Origin: Putridiphycobacter sp045110285
Lineage (GTDB): Bacteria > Bacteroidota > Bacteroidia > Flavobacteriales_D > Crocinitomicaceae
Direction of reading: 5' to 3'
Assembly: GCA_045110285.1 (NCBI GenBank)
Contig: JBGCGA010000067.1
Span: 1-63,501 of the forward strand
Length of the DNA: 63,501 nucleotides
Part shown: positions 1 to 7,561 of the stretch, piece after piece
Layout: every line of letters begins with the position of its first letter
Position numbering within the stretch: position 1 is the first letter of the stretch
The notes under the pieces: model-generated
What the model saw: only the letters and a program-made list of their open reading frames with translations
Database searches by the model: none
Told to the model about the DNA's origin: nothing
Made by a program: the position numbers and the translations under genes

Positions 1-136
<136 letters not shown>

Positions 137-152
137 ATAAATTTATTAATGT

Positions 153-167
153 ATTCTAATCTAGAAT
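153..167 (-). other. Short inverted repeat in the 16S leader
   Basis: ATTCTA and TAGAAT are separated by three bases, about 17 bases upstream of the mature 16S 5' end. It could form part of a pre-rRNA processing structure, but the 3' partner region is not in the window. Weak, descriptive call. Confidence 0.25.
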
Positions 168-202
168 CTTTTGTTGACTTTACTATTTCTCAATCTTCAA
201 TC

Positions 203-214
203 TTTTCAAAGAAC
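203..214 (-). promoter_or_regulatory. boxA-like antitermination element in rRNA leader
   Basis: On the minus strand the leader reads GTTCTTTGAAAA, resembling the rRNA boxA element (core CTTTGA/CTTTAA) that binds NusB/NusE. It lies about 65 bases upstream of mature 16S and downstream of all three promoters, which is where boxA should be. The call rests on similarity and position only. Confidence 0.4.
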
Positions 215-270
215 TCCTATGTGGTCCGCTGACCTAAAAGCTTTATTCAAATAATCCCAAAACGGGAGCG

Positions 271-302
271 CAAAACTACTAAGTAAATTTTAATTCAACA
301 AA
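271..302 (-). promoter_or_regulatory. rRNA promoter P1 (proximal)
   Basis: Minus-strand -7 box TAGTTTTG (271-278) and -33 box TTTG (299-302) are separated by 20 bases, an exact match to the Bacteroidota housekeeping sigma consensus TTTG/TAnnTTTG. The bases after the -7 box are CGCTCCCG, a GC-rich discriminator shared with the two upstream copies. Confidence 0.85.
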
Positions 303-390
303 CAATTATCATTATTTTTTTGAATCTTTTTTACTCAATACCATCACTTCAAAATCCATTTAAAACAATCCGTTGATCATTTCGGGAGCG

Positions 391-421
391 CAAAGGTAAA
401 ACCTTTTTTTTAAACACCAAA
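391..421 (-). promoter_or_regulatory. rRNA promoter P2
   Basis: Minus-strand -7 box TACCTTTG (391-398), 19-base spacer, -33 box TTTG (418-421). It is followed by the same discriminator CGCTCCCG as P1. It lies 120 bases upstream of P1. Confidence 0.85.
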
Positions 422-499
422 TCTTTTGGAAAATAAATTAAAAAAAAATTAACCGAAATTTTTAAACTTCAAAAAACACCCCCCCTCGTTTGGGAGGCG

Positions 500-530
500 C
501 AAAGGTAATACCCTTTTATCAACTCGCAAA
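500..530 (-). promoter_or_regulatory. rRNA promoter P3 (distal)
   Basis: Minus-strand -7 box TACCTTTG (500-507), 19-base spacer, -33 box TTTG (527-530), followed by CGCCTCCC. It is 109 bases upstream of P2. The region 141-729 holds no gene other than these promoters and the rRNA leader. Confidence 0.82.
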
Positions 531-696
531 CTTTTTTTAAATTAATTCAAAATAATTATAACAATACAACAGCAAAACACTATCTATGAACACTGTAGAA
601 ATTAAATAATATTATATCTAGTGGAAGGGACTTAGTTTATTTTCAATCATTCGATGAAATGTGTCTGTCCATTCAGCCTAAAACTATAAATGTTGA

Positions 697-715
697 CTAT
701 TTTTACAAAAAATAG
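697..715 (+). other. AT-rich hairpin upstream of the permease gene
   Basis: CTATTTTT and AAAAATAG form a perfect 8-bp stem with a 3-base loop, ending 14 bases before the ATG at 730. TATTTTTA in the left arm also resembles a one-mismatch -7 box, so the symmetry may be incidental to a promoter. Confidence 0.25.
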
Positions 716-729
716 CAAGCATAAAAAAA

Positions 730-1806
730 ATGTTTCTCACTAAGATAGATAAATACATCATTAAAAAGTTTTTAGGGACATTTATTTTTATATTCTTTTT
801 GCTAATGCTGATAAGCATGGTTTTTGACCTATCAGATAAACTGTCTACTTTTATTGAGAAGGGAGCAAAGTGGTCGGAAATATTTTCGATTTATTATTCA
901 AATTTCATAATTTATTTTGGTTTCCAATTTGTATTTATGATCAATTTCATTTCAGTAATTTGGTTCACTTCAAAAATGGCGCAAGATTCTGAAATTATTC
1001 CGATACTTGGAACGGGTGCAAGTTTTAAAAGATTCCTGAGACCTTACTTTGTTTCTGCAACAGTGTTAGTTGTGCTAACACTGTTGATGTACAACTTTGT
1101 CTTACCTCCATCAAATAAAAAAAGATTAGATTTTGAAGAGCAATTTTACCGTGCATCATTCAATCCTTCTAGTGGAAAAGTGCAGTTGGAAAACGGTCAA
1201 AACATTTTGTACAGCAGGTATAATGGAGAAACTAGAACAATGTATAAATTTACTATTCAGCAATGGAATGCATATGATTTAAAATATGTGCTTACAGCCT
1301 CGGAAGCGATTGGAGATAGTGTTTCCAACAAATGGAAGTTATCCAATGTTAAATACAGAGTATTCGGCGACAGAGACGACAATTTAAGAGTTTACGATGG
1401 TTTAGATACGAGCTTAACATTTAGGTTATCGGACATTATCTTTAGAGAAAACATTGTTGAGGCTATGAATTTTGCAGAATTAAATAAATTCATACACAGT
1501 GAAAAGCAGAGGAAATCCAAACTTGTTCCTAAGTACTTACTTGATAAGTATAACCGCTTTGCTGCTCCTTTTGCTATTTATATTTTAACTTTTATTGGTG
1601 TACTTGTATCAAGTAAGAGATCTAGAGGTGGAACAGGAGGAAAGCTTGCCCTTGGAATTATGCTCTGCGTAGCATATATCTTTGCTATGAAAATGGCCGC
1701 TGTTGCTGCTCTTAATGTAGGTTTCGATCCACTTATAGCTGCATGGATTCCCAATATTATTTTTTTAATTGTATCTTTATTTCTTTATAGAAACGTAACA
1801 AAATAA
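730..1806 (+). CDS. LptF/LptG (YjgP/YjgQ) family lipopolysaccharide export permease
   Basis: A 358-residue integral membrane protein with the YjgP/YjgQ architecture. There are three N-terminal membrane segments (about 12-33, 55-78 and 102-124), a long periplasmic region (about 125-285), and three C-terminal membrane segments. The N-terminus (KIDKYIIKKFLGTF) and the segment before TM2 are typical. LptF and LptG form the inner-membrane part of the ABC transporter that passes LPS to the Lpt bridge. Only one of the two subunits is here, and I cannot tell F from G. The downstream thioesterase starts one base after the stop, so they are probably co-transcribed. Confidence 0.88.
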   Translation: MFLTKIDKYIIKKFLGTFIFIFFLLMLISMVFDLSDKLSTFIEKGAKWSEIFSIYYSNFIIYFGFQFVFMINFISVIWFTSKMAQDSEIIPILGTGASFKRFLRPYFVSATVLVVLTLLMYNFVLPPSNKKRLDFEEQFYRASFNPSSGKVQLENGQNILYSRYNGETRTMYKFTIQQWNAYDLKYVLTASEAIGDSVSNKWKLSNVKYRVFGDRDDNLRVYDGLDTSLTFRLSDIIFRENIVEAMNFAELNKFIHSEKQRKSKLVPKYLLDKYNRFAAPFAIYILTFIGVLVSSKRSRGGTGGKLALGIMLCVAYIFAMKMAAVAALNVGFDPLIAAWIPNIIFLIVSLFLYRNVTK

Positions 1807-1807
1807 A

Positions 1808-2227
1808 ATGATTCGTAACATTCCGTCTATCAAAGCTATGAATAGCATGAACAAAAACACTTTAATGGAAGTGCTTTCGATAGAATATACAAATGTCGGT
1901 GAAGATTTTGTTGAGGCAAAAATGCCCGTAAACAGCAGCACACATCAACCTATGGGGCTTCTTCATGGAGGAGCAAGTGCTGCATTAATAGAAAGCATTG
2001 CTTCGATTGGTTCTGCACTTTGCGTTGATTTAAATTTGCAGGCCGTTGTTGGACTAGAATTGAATGCCAACCACTTAAAGAGTGCTTCAACTGGATTTAT
2101 TTATGCCAGAGGAGAGTTAATTCACTGCGGTAAAACTACACATTTGTGGCAGGTGAACATCAGAAATGAAGAAAATGAAATGGTTTGTACGGGTAGGCTT
2201 ACAGTCATGGTTATAAACAGAAAATAG
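1808..2227 (+). CDS. menI: Hotdog-fold thioesterase, probable 1,4-dihydroxy-2-naphthoyl-CoA hydrolase
   Basis: A 139-residue single-domain hotdog protein of the PaaI/YdiI type. The signature HQPMGLLHGGASAALIES carries the expected catalytic set Q47, H53 and E62, close in spacing to E. coli YdiI (MenI). That enzyme releases 1,4-dihydroxy-2-naphthoate from its CoA ester in menaquinone synthesis. The next gene is menF, the first committed menaquinone enzyme, which supports the MenI assignment over a generic PaaI thioesterase. The ATG lies one base after the permease stop. Substrate is inferred from family and context. Confidence 0.82.
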   Translation: MIRNIPSIKAMNSMNKNTLMEVLSIEYTNVGEDFVEAKMPVNSSTHQPMGLLHGGASAALIESIASIGSALCVDLNLQAVVGLELNANHLKSASTGFIYARGELIHCGKTTHLWQVNIRNEENEMVCTGRLTVMVINRK

Positions 2228-2228
2228 T

Positions 2229-3200
2229 ATTAAAGCTCAAATTTCATACCGCCTACCCAATAAAAAAACTCTGAATTCTGGTGTTTATGAAGGCAGAGAC
2301 ATACAAAGTCTCAGTCTCAAATCTGGTCAAGTTGGTTTTGCTGTAACAGATTTTGAAAAAAATTATACAAAGAAGTTTATTTTTCAGAAACAATTGGCAG
2401 TGAAAGAATTTGAATTTTACTTTAATGCTAATTTGCCAGGTATTTTAAGTAAAAAAAAGTACTTAGCTGCTGTTAATAAGCTGGTAAGAAACATTAAAAA
2501 CGAAGAGTTTAAGAAAGTCGTATTTTCAAGAGTAATTGAAAAACCTATCACTAAATCGCCTGATACAATATTCGAGAACTTGTGTAAAGCCTATCCCTCT
2601 GCTTTCGTATACCTCATTACTGCAAGTGAATTTGGAACATGGATAGGAGCCACTCCTGAGACTTTTGTTCAAATAGAAAATTCTACATTAAAAACCACGG
2701 CACTTGCTGGCACAAAAACAGACGTAAGTGCAGAGTGGGGTAAAAAAGAAATAGAAGAGCAGGTGTTAGTAAGCGATTACATAGAAAACGTGCTGAGGAA
2801 GGTAGGTTGCTTAAATATACAAAAAACAAAACCATTTACTTTTAATACAGGTGCAGTTTACCATTTAAAAACAGATTTTAAATGCTTAATTAAAGAAGAA
2901 GCCGTTAGTCAATTAATTAATAATTTACATCCAACGCCTGCTACATGTGGTTTACCTAAACAGGAAGTAATGAAAAAACTTGCAAACTTTGAAACGCATA
3001 ACCGATTGCTATACACAGGTTTTCTTGGCCCATTTTCGAGATCAAAGGCCGAATTATATGTAAATTTGCGTTGTATGCAAATTATTAAAGACAAGGCATA
3101 TTTGTATGTAGGAGGCGGCATAACATCAGACTCAATTGCCGAATCAGAATGGAATGAGACTATAAATAAATCTAAAACACTTTCAGGGTTTTTAAATTAA
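2229..3200 (+). CDS. menF: Isochorismate synthase MenF (apparent non-canonical start)
   Basis: Chorismate-binding enzyme converting chorismate to isochorismate for menaquinone. The C-terminal two thirds is unmistakable: KVVFSRVIEKP, EFGTWIGATPETF, the HPTPATCGLPK motif, LLYTGFLGPF, LYVNLRCMQI and the terminal YVGGGITSDSIAESEWNET. The first ordinary start codon is TTG at 2394, giving only 268 residues. The frame is open back to 2217, and the extra residues (SYRLPNKK, then GQVGFAVTDF) look like the family N-terminus (YR.PN, SGFVFAPF). No ATG, GTG or TTG occurs between the upstream stop at 2214 and 2394. I place the start at the ATT at 2229 (323 aa), two bases after the menI stop. Alternatives are CTG 2271, a sequence error, or a +1 frameshift out of menI. 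Confidence 0.85.
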   Translation: MKAQISYRLPNKKTLNSGVYEGRDIQSLSLKSGQVGFAVTDFEKNYTKKFIFQKQLAVKEFEFYFNANLPGILSKKKYLAAVNKLVRNIKNEEFKKVVFSRVIEKPITKSPDTIFENLCKAYPSAFVYLITASEFGTWIGATPETFVQIENSTLKTTALAGTKTDVSAEWGKKEIEEQVLVSDYIENVLRKVGCLNIQKTKPFTFNTGAVYHLKTDFKCLIKEEAVSQLINNLHPTPATCGLPKQEVMKKLANFETHNRLLYTGFLGPFSRSKAELYVNLRCMQIIKDKAYLYVGGGITSDSIAESEWNETINKSKTLSGFLN

Positions 3201-4072
3201 TCAAACTCAAAATCAACCCGCCTATTTAATTTTTTGCCTGCAAATGTAGAATTATTTGCAACGGGATCGGTTTCACCTCTATATTCTATTTCTATCCTAT
3301 CCTCTGGCATTCCCTTCGAAATAAGAATATTCTTAACATTTGTGGCACGCTTTTCTGACAAAGCATTATTGTATTTATTACTACCATTCGAATCTGTATG
3401 TCCAATTATTCTGATTCTCAAATCAGAGTGAGACAAAACTATTCTGACCATTTCTTGCAAGTAAAGCTTACTAATATCAGAAACTAAATCTTTGTCATGA
3501 TCAAAATAAATTGGTTTAATTTCGAAATTTCGCATTGATTTGTCTCGTACATAATAGGCGTTCCATCCACGATTTAAATCATTTTCAAAATTTGTTACCC
3601 AGGAGTGATACTTAGTTACAGAATCACCCATTGACATTTGATATTTTGATTTGAATAAAATAATCTTTCCTGAATTAGAACGGCAGTCTTTCGATAAATA
3701 ATTACCCGACAAATAGCCGGTTGAATCATTATATGTTAATTCTCCGTTTAATAGACACCAAAAATTATTTCCTTCATTTTTTTGATTTCCAACCATTTTT
3801 TCTTCAAACGAAAAGCCTGAATTATCTGACAGCTCACCTTCAAAAGATTTGAGCGCATAAAAAGATTTGAAAGGCGTTTCACAGCGAGAATTTCCTTTTA
3901 TTTTCCCAGATTTCTCATCAACAGTGATAGTTAACCAAAAAGCCGTAGACTTTTTATTTGCAAGACCGTTTTGTAAAACAACTCCTTGCCAAGTGCCTTC
4001 AAAAAAACTCTGACTATAACTATTCGAATATAGGAAAAGAGAGCAAATAATTACTAAACAAACTTTTTTCAT
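3197..4072 (-). CDS. OmpA C-terminal domain protein with N-terminal beta-rich domain
   Basis: A 291-residue exported protein. The start is placed at the ATG at 4072 because MKKVCLVIICSLFLYSNSYS is then a clean signal peptide; an upstream ATG at 4102 would put ten polar residues in front. Residues about 22-145 form a beta-rich region with FFEGTWQGVV at its start, reminiscent of lipocalin-like or avidin-like small barrels, but I cannot name the family. Residues about 182-291 are an OmpA/MotB peptidoglycan-binding domain (YFDHDKDL, IIGHTDSNGS, LSEKRATNV, and a terminal NRRVDFEF). It probably links an outer-membrane or periplasmic partner to the cell wall. Its stop codon overlaps that of menF. 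Confidence 0.8.
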   Translation of the reverse strand: MKKVCLVIICSLFLYSNSYSQSFFEGTWQGVVLQNGLANKKSTAFWLTITVDEKSGKIKGNSRCETPFKSFYALKSFEGELSDNSGFSFEEKMVGNQKNEGNNFWCLLNGELTYNDSTGYLSGNYLSKDCRSNSGKIILFKSKYQMSMGDSVTKYHSWVTNFENDLNRGWNAYYVRDKSMRNFEIKPIYFDHDKDLVSDISKLYLQEMVRIVLSHSDLRIRIIGHTDSNGSNKYNNALSEKRATNVKNILISKGMPEDRIEIEYRGETDPVANNSTFAGKKLNRRVDFEFD

Positions 4073-4193
4073 ACGCTGACTCATAATCAAATTATATTCC
4101 AAATAAAATTAATCAGAATTATTGCGATATTTATGGGTACTAATATATTGTACGAAAATTAATTATTTAGTTACAGTTTTTACTTCAATAAGG

Positions 4194-4826
4194 ATGTTTT
4201 CAAAAACAGAATTTACACAAAAATACCCAATACTCAATGACGAGAAGTTGGTAGATCAGATATTAAAAGTGGCTAAAATTCAAAAAATTGCAGCTCAAGA
4301 AATTCTTGTTGATATAGGTCAAGAAATCACACATTTTCCTTTAATTGTTGATGGTTCTCTAAAGATTCAACGAGAAGATGCAGATGGACGCGAAGTTTTC
4401 CTCTATTATGTTGAATCCGGCAATACTTGTGCTGCTACTGTAACATGTTGTCTAAAAAGTAAAAGGAGTAATATTAGAGCTACGGTTGAGGAGGATTCAA
4501 AAATTCTAAATATTCCGATTAATTACATGGATGAGTGGATCTGTATGTATCCCGTTTGGAGAGCTTATATTTTTCAGTCTTTTTCGAACAGATTTGACGA
4601 TCTGCTAAATGCAGTAGATCAACTTGCCTTTAAAAAAATGGATGAACGACTTTTGGAGTATTTAAAAAATACTGCTTCTTTGATCAAAGGTTCGACAGTA
4701 CATATGTCTCATCAGGAGATTGCTATTGATTTAAACACTTCACGAGAGGTAATATCGAGGTTATTGAAACAATTAGAGTTAGCAGAATTGGTTCAATTAG
4801 GAAGAGGAAAAATTGAAATTCTTTAA
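4194..4826 (+). CDS. Crp/Fnr family transcriptional regulator
   Basis: A 210-residue regulator with a cyclic-nucleotide-binding-type sensor domain (about 15-120) and a C-terminal winged helix-turn-helix (about 160-205; SHQEIAIDLNTSREVISRLL is the recognition helix region). The start at 4194 follows AAGG and gives MFSKTEF; an upstream in-frame ATG at 4122 would add a non-conserved tail. The sensor contains NTCAATVTCCLKSK with three cysteines, a feature of a Bacteroidota subgroup of Crp/Fnr proteins; I infer a possible redox or metal sensing role. No dedicated target is visible. The stop overlaps that of porQ. Confidence 0.88.
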   Translation: MFSKTEFTQKYPILNDEKLVDQILKVAKIQKIAAQEILVDIGQEITHFPLIVDGSLKIQREDADGREVFLYYVESGNTCAATVTCCLKSKRSNIRATVEEDSKILNIPINYMDEWICMYPVWRAYIFQSFSNRFDDLLNAVDQLAFKKMDERLLEYLKNTASLIKGSTVHMSHQEIAIDLNTSREVISRLLKQLELAELVQLGRGKIEIL

Positions 4827-5872
4827 TTTTTTCTCTTTGTCCAATCTGAAAAATTAGATGTAACACTTAACATGTTACTTGCACCAGCAGGGGAATAAAA
4901 CGCTACAGAGTAATTGATATCTAACTTTTTTACTCGAAACCCGAAGCCTCCTGAAAAACCACTGATTGTAGTTCTATTTTGAATATTAAACGTTTGTCGT
5001 CTGTCAAAGTTATAGCCAAGACGAATTGAAAAATTTTCAGTGGGTAGAATTTCAACTCCTATATTGAAATGTCTAAATATTTTCTCTGGTAATTTTGCAC
5101 TAGGTACTGGTATTGTATCGAGCGTAAAATCATCTATTGTTGGCTCAGCATTCGGATCATTGTATGTAAGATCAAGATTATTTAAATCATGTAAAGTTAG
5201 ACTAAATCTGAAAGGTGCATGAGGTAAACGATAGGAAATACCTGCAAGGAGTTCAACTGGAAGAGGTTCTCTGTTATTTTTTGTATGGCCTTTAACTTGC
5301 ACTCCAACATTTCTTGCTGAAAAAGTTGCCGTTAAATCGTTTTCTGGATTATGATACATAGCAGTAAAATCTGCCCCTACCCCTATTGCAAAGTAAGATT
5401 CATATTGAGACAGAATTAAATTTAAGTTGCCTCCGATTGAAAATCGCTCATTCAATGTTTTTCCATAACTCGCTCCAAGTGCATAATCTCCTGCTGTAAA
5501 TTTCCCTGTTTCTAGTCCGGTTATATCTCTTTGTGTAAACCTCCCATAGTTTGCATATCGCAAGTGCATTACTACAGTTCCTATTTTTTCAAAATCGTAG
5601 CCTAGCATTAACTGACCAACACTTATTCCCGCAGGATAAAAGGCATGGTTCATTGCTACATTTTTGTGTAAATTTTCTGAAATACTAGCTGGATTTACTA
5701 TACTTAAGTTAATATCGTTGTCGTTTACCACTCCAAAATCACCACCAAGAGCAGTAGCTCTTGCATTAAAATCTAGATCTAAAAACTGGAAAACATGTTG
5801 GCCTCCAATCTGAGCGTTAAGCTGATTTGACAGGAATATTAGAACTATAAATAAATTTATTTTTGTTTGCAT
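4823..5872 (-). CDS. porQ: Type IX secretion system protein PorQ
   Basis: A 349-residue outer-membrane beta-barrel of the PorQ/PorV family. After a signal peptide ending at about NQLNA come IGGQHVFQFLDLDFNARAT and ALGGDFGVVNDNDINLSIVNPASI, the diagnostic PorQ N-terminus. Repeated amphipathic strands fill the rest. PorQ works with PorU, PorV and PorZ in the attachment complex that processes T9SS cargo at the surface. It is the last gene of a CBS-nadK-porQ run (33 bases after nadK). A T9SS cargo protein is encoded at 24911-26665. Confidence 0.88.
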   Translation of the reverse strand: MQTKINLFIVLIFLSNQLNAQIGGQHVFQFLDLDFNARATALGGDFGVVNDNDINLSIVNPASISENLHKNVAMNHAFYPAGISVGQLMLGYDFEKIGTVVMHLRYANYGRFTQRDITGLETGKFTAGDYALGASYGKTLNERFSIGGNLNLILSQYESYFAIGVGADFTAMYHNPENDLTATFSARNVGVQVKGHTKNNREPLPVELLAGISYRLPHAPFRFSLTLHDLNNLDLTYNDPNAEPTIDDFTLDTIPVPSAKLPEKIFRHFNIGVEILPTENFSIRLGYNFDRRQTFNIQNRTTISGFSGGFGFRVKKLDINYSVAFYSPAGASNMLSVTSNFSDWTKRKN

Positions 5873-5905
5873 TACGGTAATTAACGAATCAATTTGCGAT
5901 TTATT

Positions 5906-6790
5906 TTAGTTGCGTCTGTCTATTCCCCACATCATTTTATTTCTGATGGTATTGAGAAAATTTTGGTCATCAGTTTGCACTACTTCCATACTATAATTAG
6001 CTTTAGATACTATCAGTTCAGTTTCAAAAGCAACTGACTCAGATTGAGAATCTAGTGAACAAAGAAAAGCTTGACTTCTCCCTTCTACTTTAATTTTTAT
6101 AGTTCTTGAATCTGGCACTACAACAGGACGAACATTAAGATTATGTGGCGCTATTGGTGTGAGAATAAAATCACTTGCACCAGGTACAAGTATTGGCCCA
6201 CCGCAACTTAAAGAATACGCAGTAGATCCAGTAGGAGTAGAAATAATAAGGCCATCAGCCCAATAAGAGTTTAAATATAAATCATCTATATATGTATGGA
6301 TTGTTATCATACTTGAAGAGTCCAGCTTATGAACAGTTACTTCATTCAATGCAACATTTTTACCTTCAAATAAACTGAGATTGCTATTGAGCTGAATAAG
6401 CGATCTTGTTTGCAATCTAAATTTTTTTTGATTTATTTTTTCCAATACATCTCTGATATCATCTTTTTGTGTTGAAGCTAAAAATCCAAGCCTTCCTGTG
6501 TTTACACCTAGTACAGGAATATTGGTGTTTTTTACTATATGAATAGTTTCCAAAAACGTACCATCTCCCCCAATACTTATAAGCACATCAGTAGACTTAT
6601 CAAGATCCTCGTGTTTTGTATACAATTCAACATTCTCATTTATGACTAACCTTTCTTTTACGAATTCATAAAATGGCGCATAAATAGCGTATTTCCAGTC
6701 ATACAAGTTTAGAGTATTGAATAAATCTTGAATAAATGGTATGAACCCATCTTGAAAGTTTCGCCCGTAAATTGCGACCTTTAGTGACAT
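5906..6790 (-). CDS. nadK: NAD kinase
   Basis: A 294-residue ATP-NAD kinase making NADP from NAD. The diagnostic motifs are GGDGTF (74-79), NTGRLGFLA (97-105) and the NAD-site segment DGLIISTPTGSTAYSLSCGG in the second domain. Length is normal for bacteria. It starts two bases downstream of the CBS-domain gene and is almost certainly co-transcribed with it; this neighbourhood with pdxJ is common in Bacteroidota. Confidence 0.96.
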   Translation of the reverse strand: MSLKVAIYGRNFQDGFIPFIQDLFNTLNLYDWKYAIYAPFYEFVKERLVINENVELYTKHEDLDKSTDVLISIGGDGTFLETIHIVKNTNIPVLGVNTGRLGFLASTQKDDIRDVLEKINQKKFRLQTRSLIQLNSNLSLFEGKNVALNEVTVHKLDSSSMITIHTYIDDLYLNSYWADGLIISTPTGSTAYSLSCGGPILVPGASDFILTPIAPHNLNVRPVVVPDSRTIKIKVEGRSQAFLCSLDSQSESVAFETELIVSKANYSMEVVQTDDQNFLNTIRNKMMWGIDRRN

Positions 6791-6792
6791 AA

Positions 6793-7455
6793 TTATAAAT
6801 TTAAGTAATTCATCAGTTCATCATATCTTCTTTTAAGATCTTCAACATACTCTCCTTCGGCATAGGACTCTATAATATCATAATCGTATCGTTCAAAGGT
6901 TCTTAAAATTTTATCTAGTTCAGTTGTGTTCATTTTTAGAGTGACTTGAATTTTAGTGGAATCTGGCTGAGAAGTGATATAACTACTCAGGATTTTCACA
7001 TCATTCTCTTCTACTATTCTGGCAATTTGAGTTAGAGTGTAATCGTGTTTATTCATTTCGAGTACAATAATTCCACCTGGTTCCTTTATTGAACCTACTG
7101 CTGTTATTTGAGACATTAAAAATAATAGATCTGTACATCCTAGGTATTCGTTTTGACGACTAAGAATTGGTACAATGGTAATTTTAGAATCAGCTATTAT
7201 TTTCATAACGTCATAAACATGACTGTCAACATATACAAAAGGCTGAGTTAAGTTGGTTAATTCTGATAGGATTGGATTTGCCGGTTCTTGCATATCAAAT
7301 ATATCGTCATCAGAAACTATCCCAATATAATTGTCACCATCTACAATAGCTAAGTGGCTCACTCTAAATTCATTCATCCAATTCAGAGCTTTTTCGCCGG
7401 TTTCTGTTGGTTTTATTGGTGGAATATATTCTGAAATTAACTCTTTAGCCCTCAT
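6793..7455 (-). CDS. CBS domain protein with C-terminal ACT-like domain
   Basis: A 220-residue cytoplasmic protein. Two CBS motifs fill about residues 8-130 (VSHLAIVDGDNYIGIVSDDD, then ITIVPILSRQNEYLGCTDL). The C-terminal part (about 140-210; GGIIVLEMNKHDYTLTQIAR and an alternating beta/alpha pattern) looks like an ACT fold. CBS pairs bind adenine nucleotides, so an energy-sensing role beside nadK is a reasonable guess, but no target is known from this sequence. It is the first gene of the CBS-nadK-porQ run and diverges from pdxJ. Confidence 0.82.
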   Translation of the reverse strand: MRAKELISEYIPPIKPTETGEKALNWMNEFRVSHLAIVDGDNYIGIVSDDDIFDMQEPANPILSELTNLTQPFVYVDSHVYDVMKIIADSKITIVPILSRQNEYLGCTDLLFLMSQITAVGSIKEPGGIIVLEMNKHDYTLTQIARIVEENDVKILSSYITSQPDSTKIQVTLKMNTTELDKILRTFERYDYDIIESYAEGEYVEDLKRRYDELMNYLNL

Positions 7456-7526
7456 GAAAAATTATGAAATAAATAAATGAAATTGTAAATTTTGTAGCAA
7501 AGTAAAGTAAATATTTTCTTTAGTTA

Positions 7527-7534
7527 TATTTTTG
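7527..7534 (+). promoter_or_regulatory. -7 promoter box for pdxJ
   Basis: TATTTTTG matches TAnnTTTG and lies 27 bases before the ATG at 7562. No good -33 box at the right distance. Its position rules out the in-frame TTG at 7532 as the pdxJ start. Confidence 0.55.
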
Positions 7535-7561
7535 TACCATAAATGTAATCAATATTATATT

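Noticed and set aside
141..729. Hidden small gene in the rRNA upstream region
   Set aside because: Only promoters, leader and AT-rich sequence are visible; no open frame with a start and a plausible protein.
2200..2232. Programmed frameshift fusing the menI-like product to MenF
   Set aside because: The frames would need a +1 shift near AAA TAG, but I see no known slippery site there. Re-initiation at ATT 2229 or a sequence error is simpler.
2909..3121. Open frame antisense to menF
   Set aside because: It lies opposite the most conserved part of MenF, so a second coding role is improbable.
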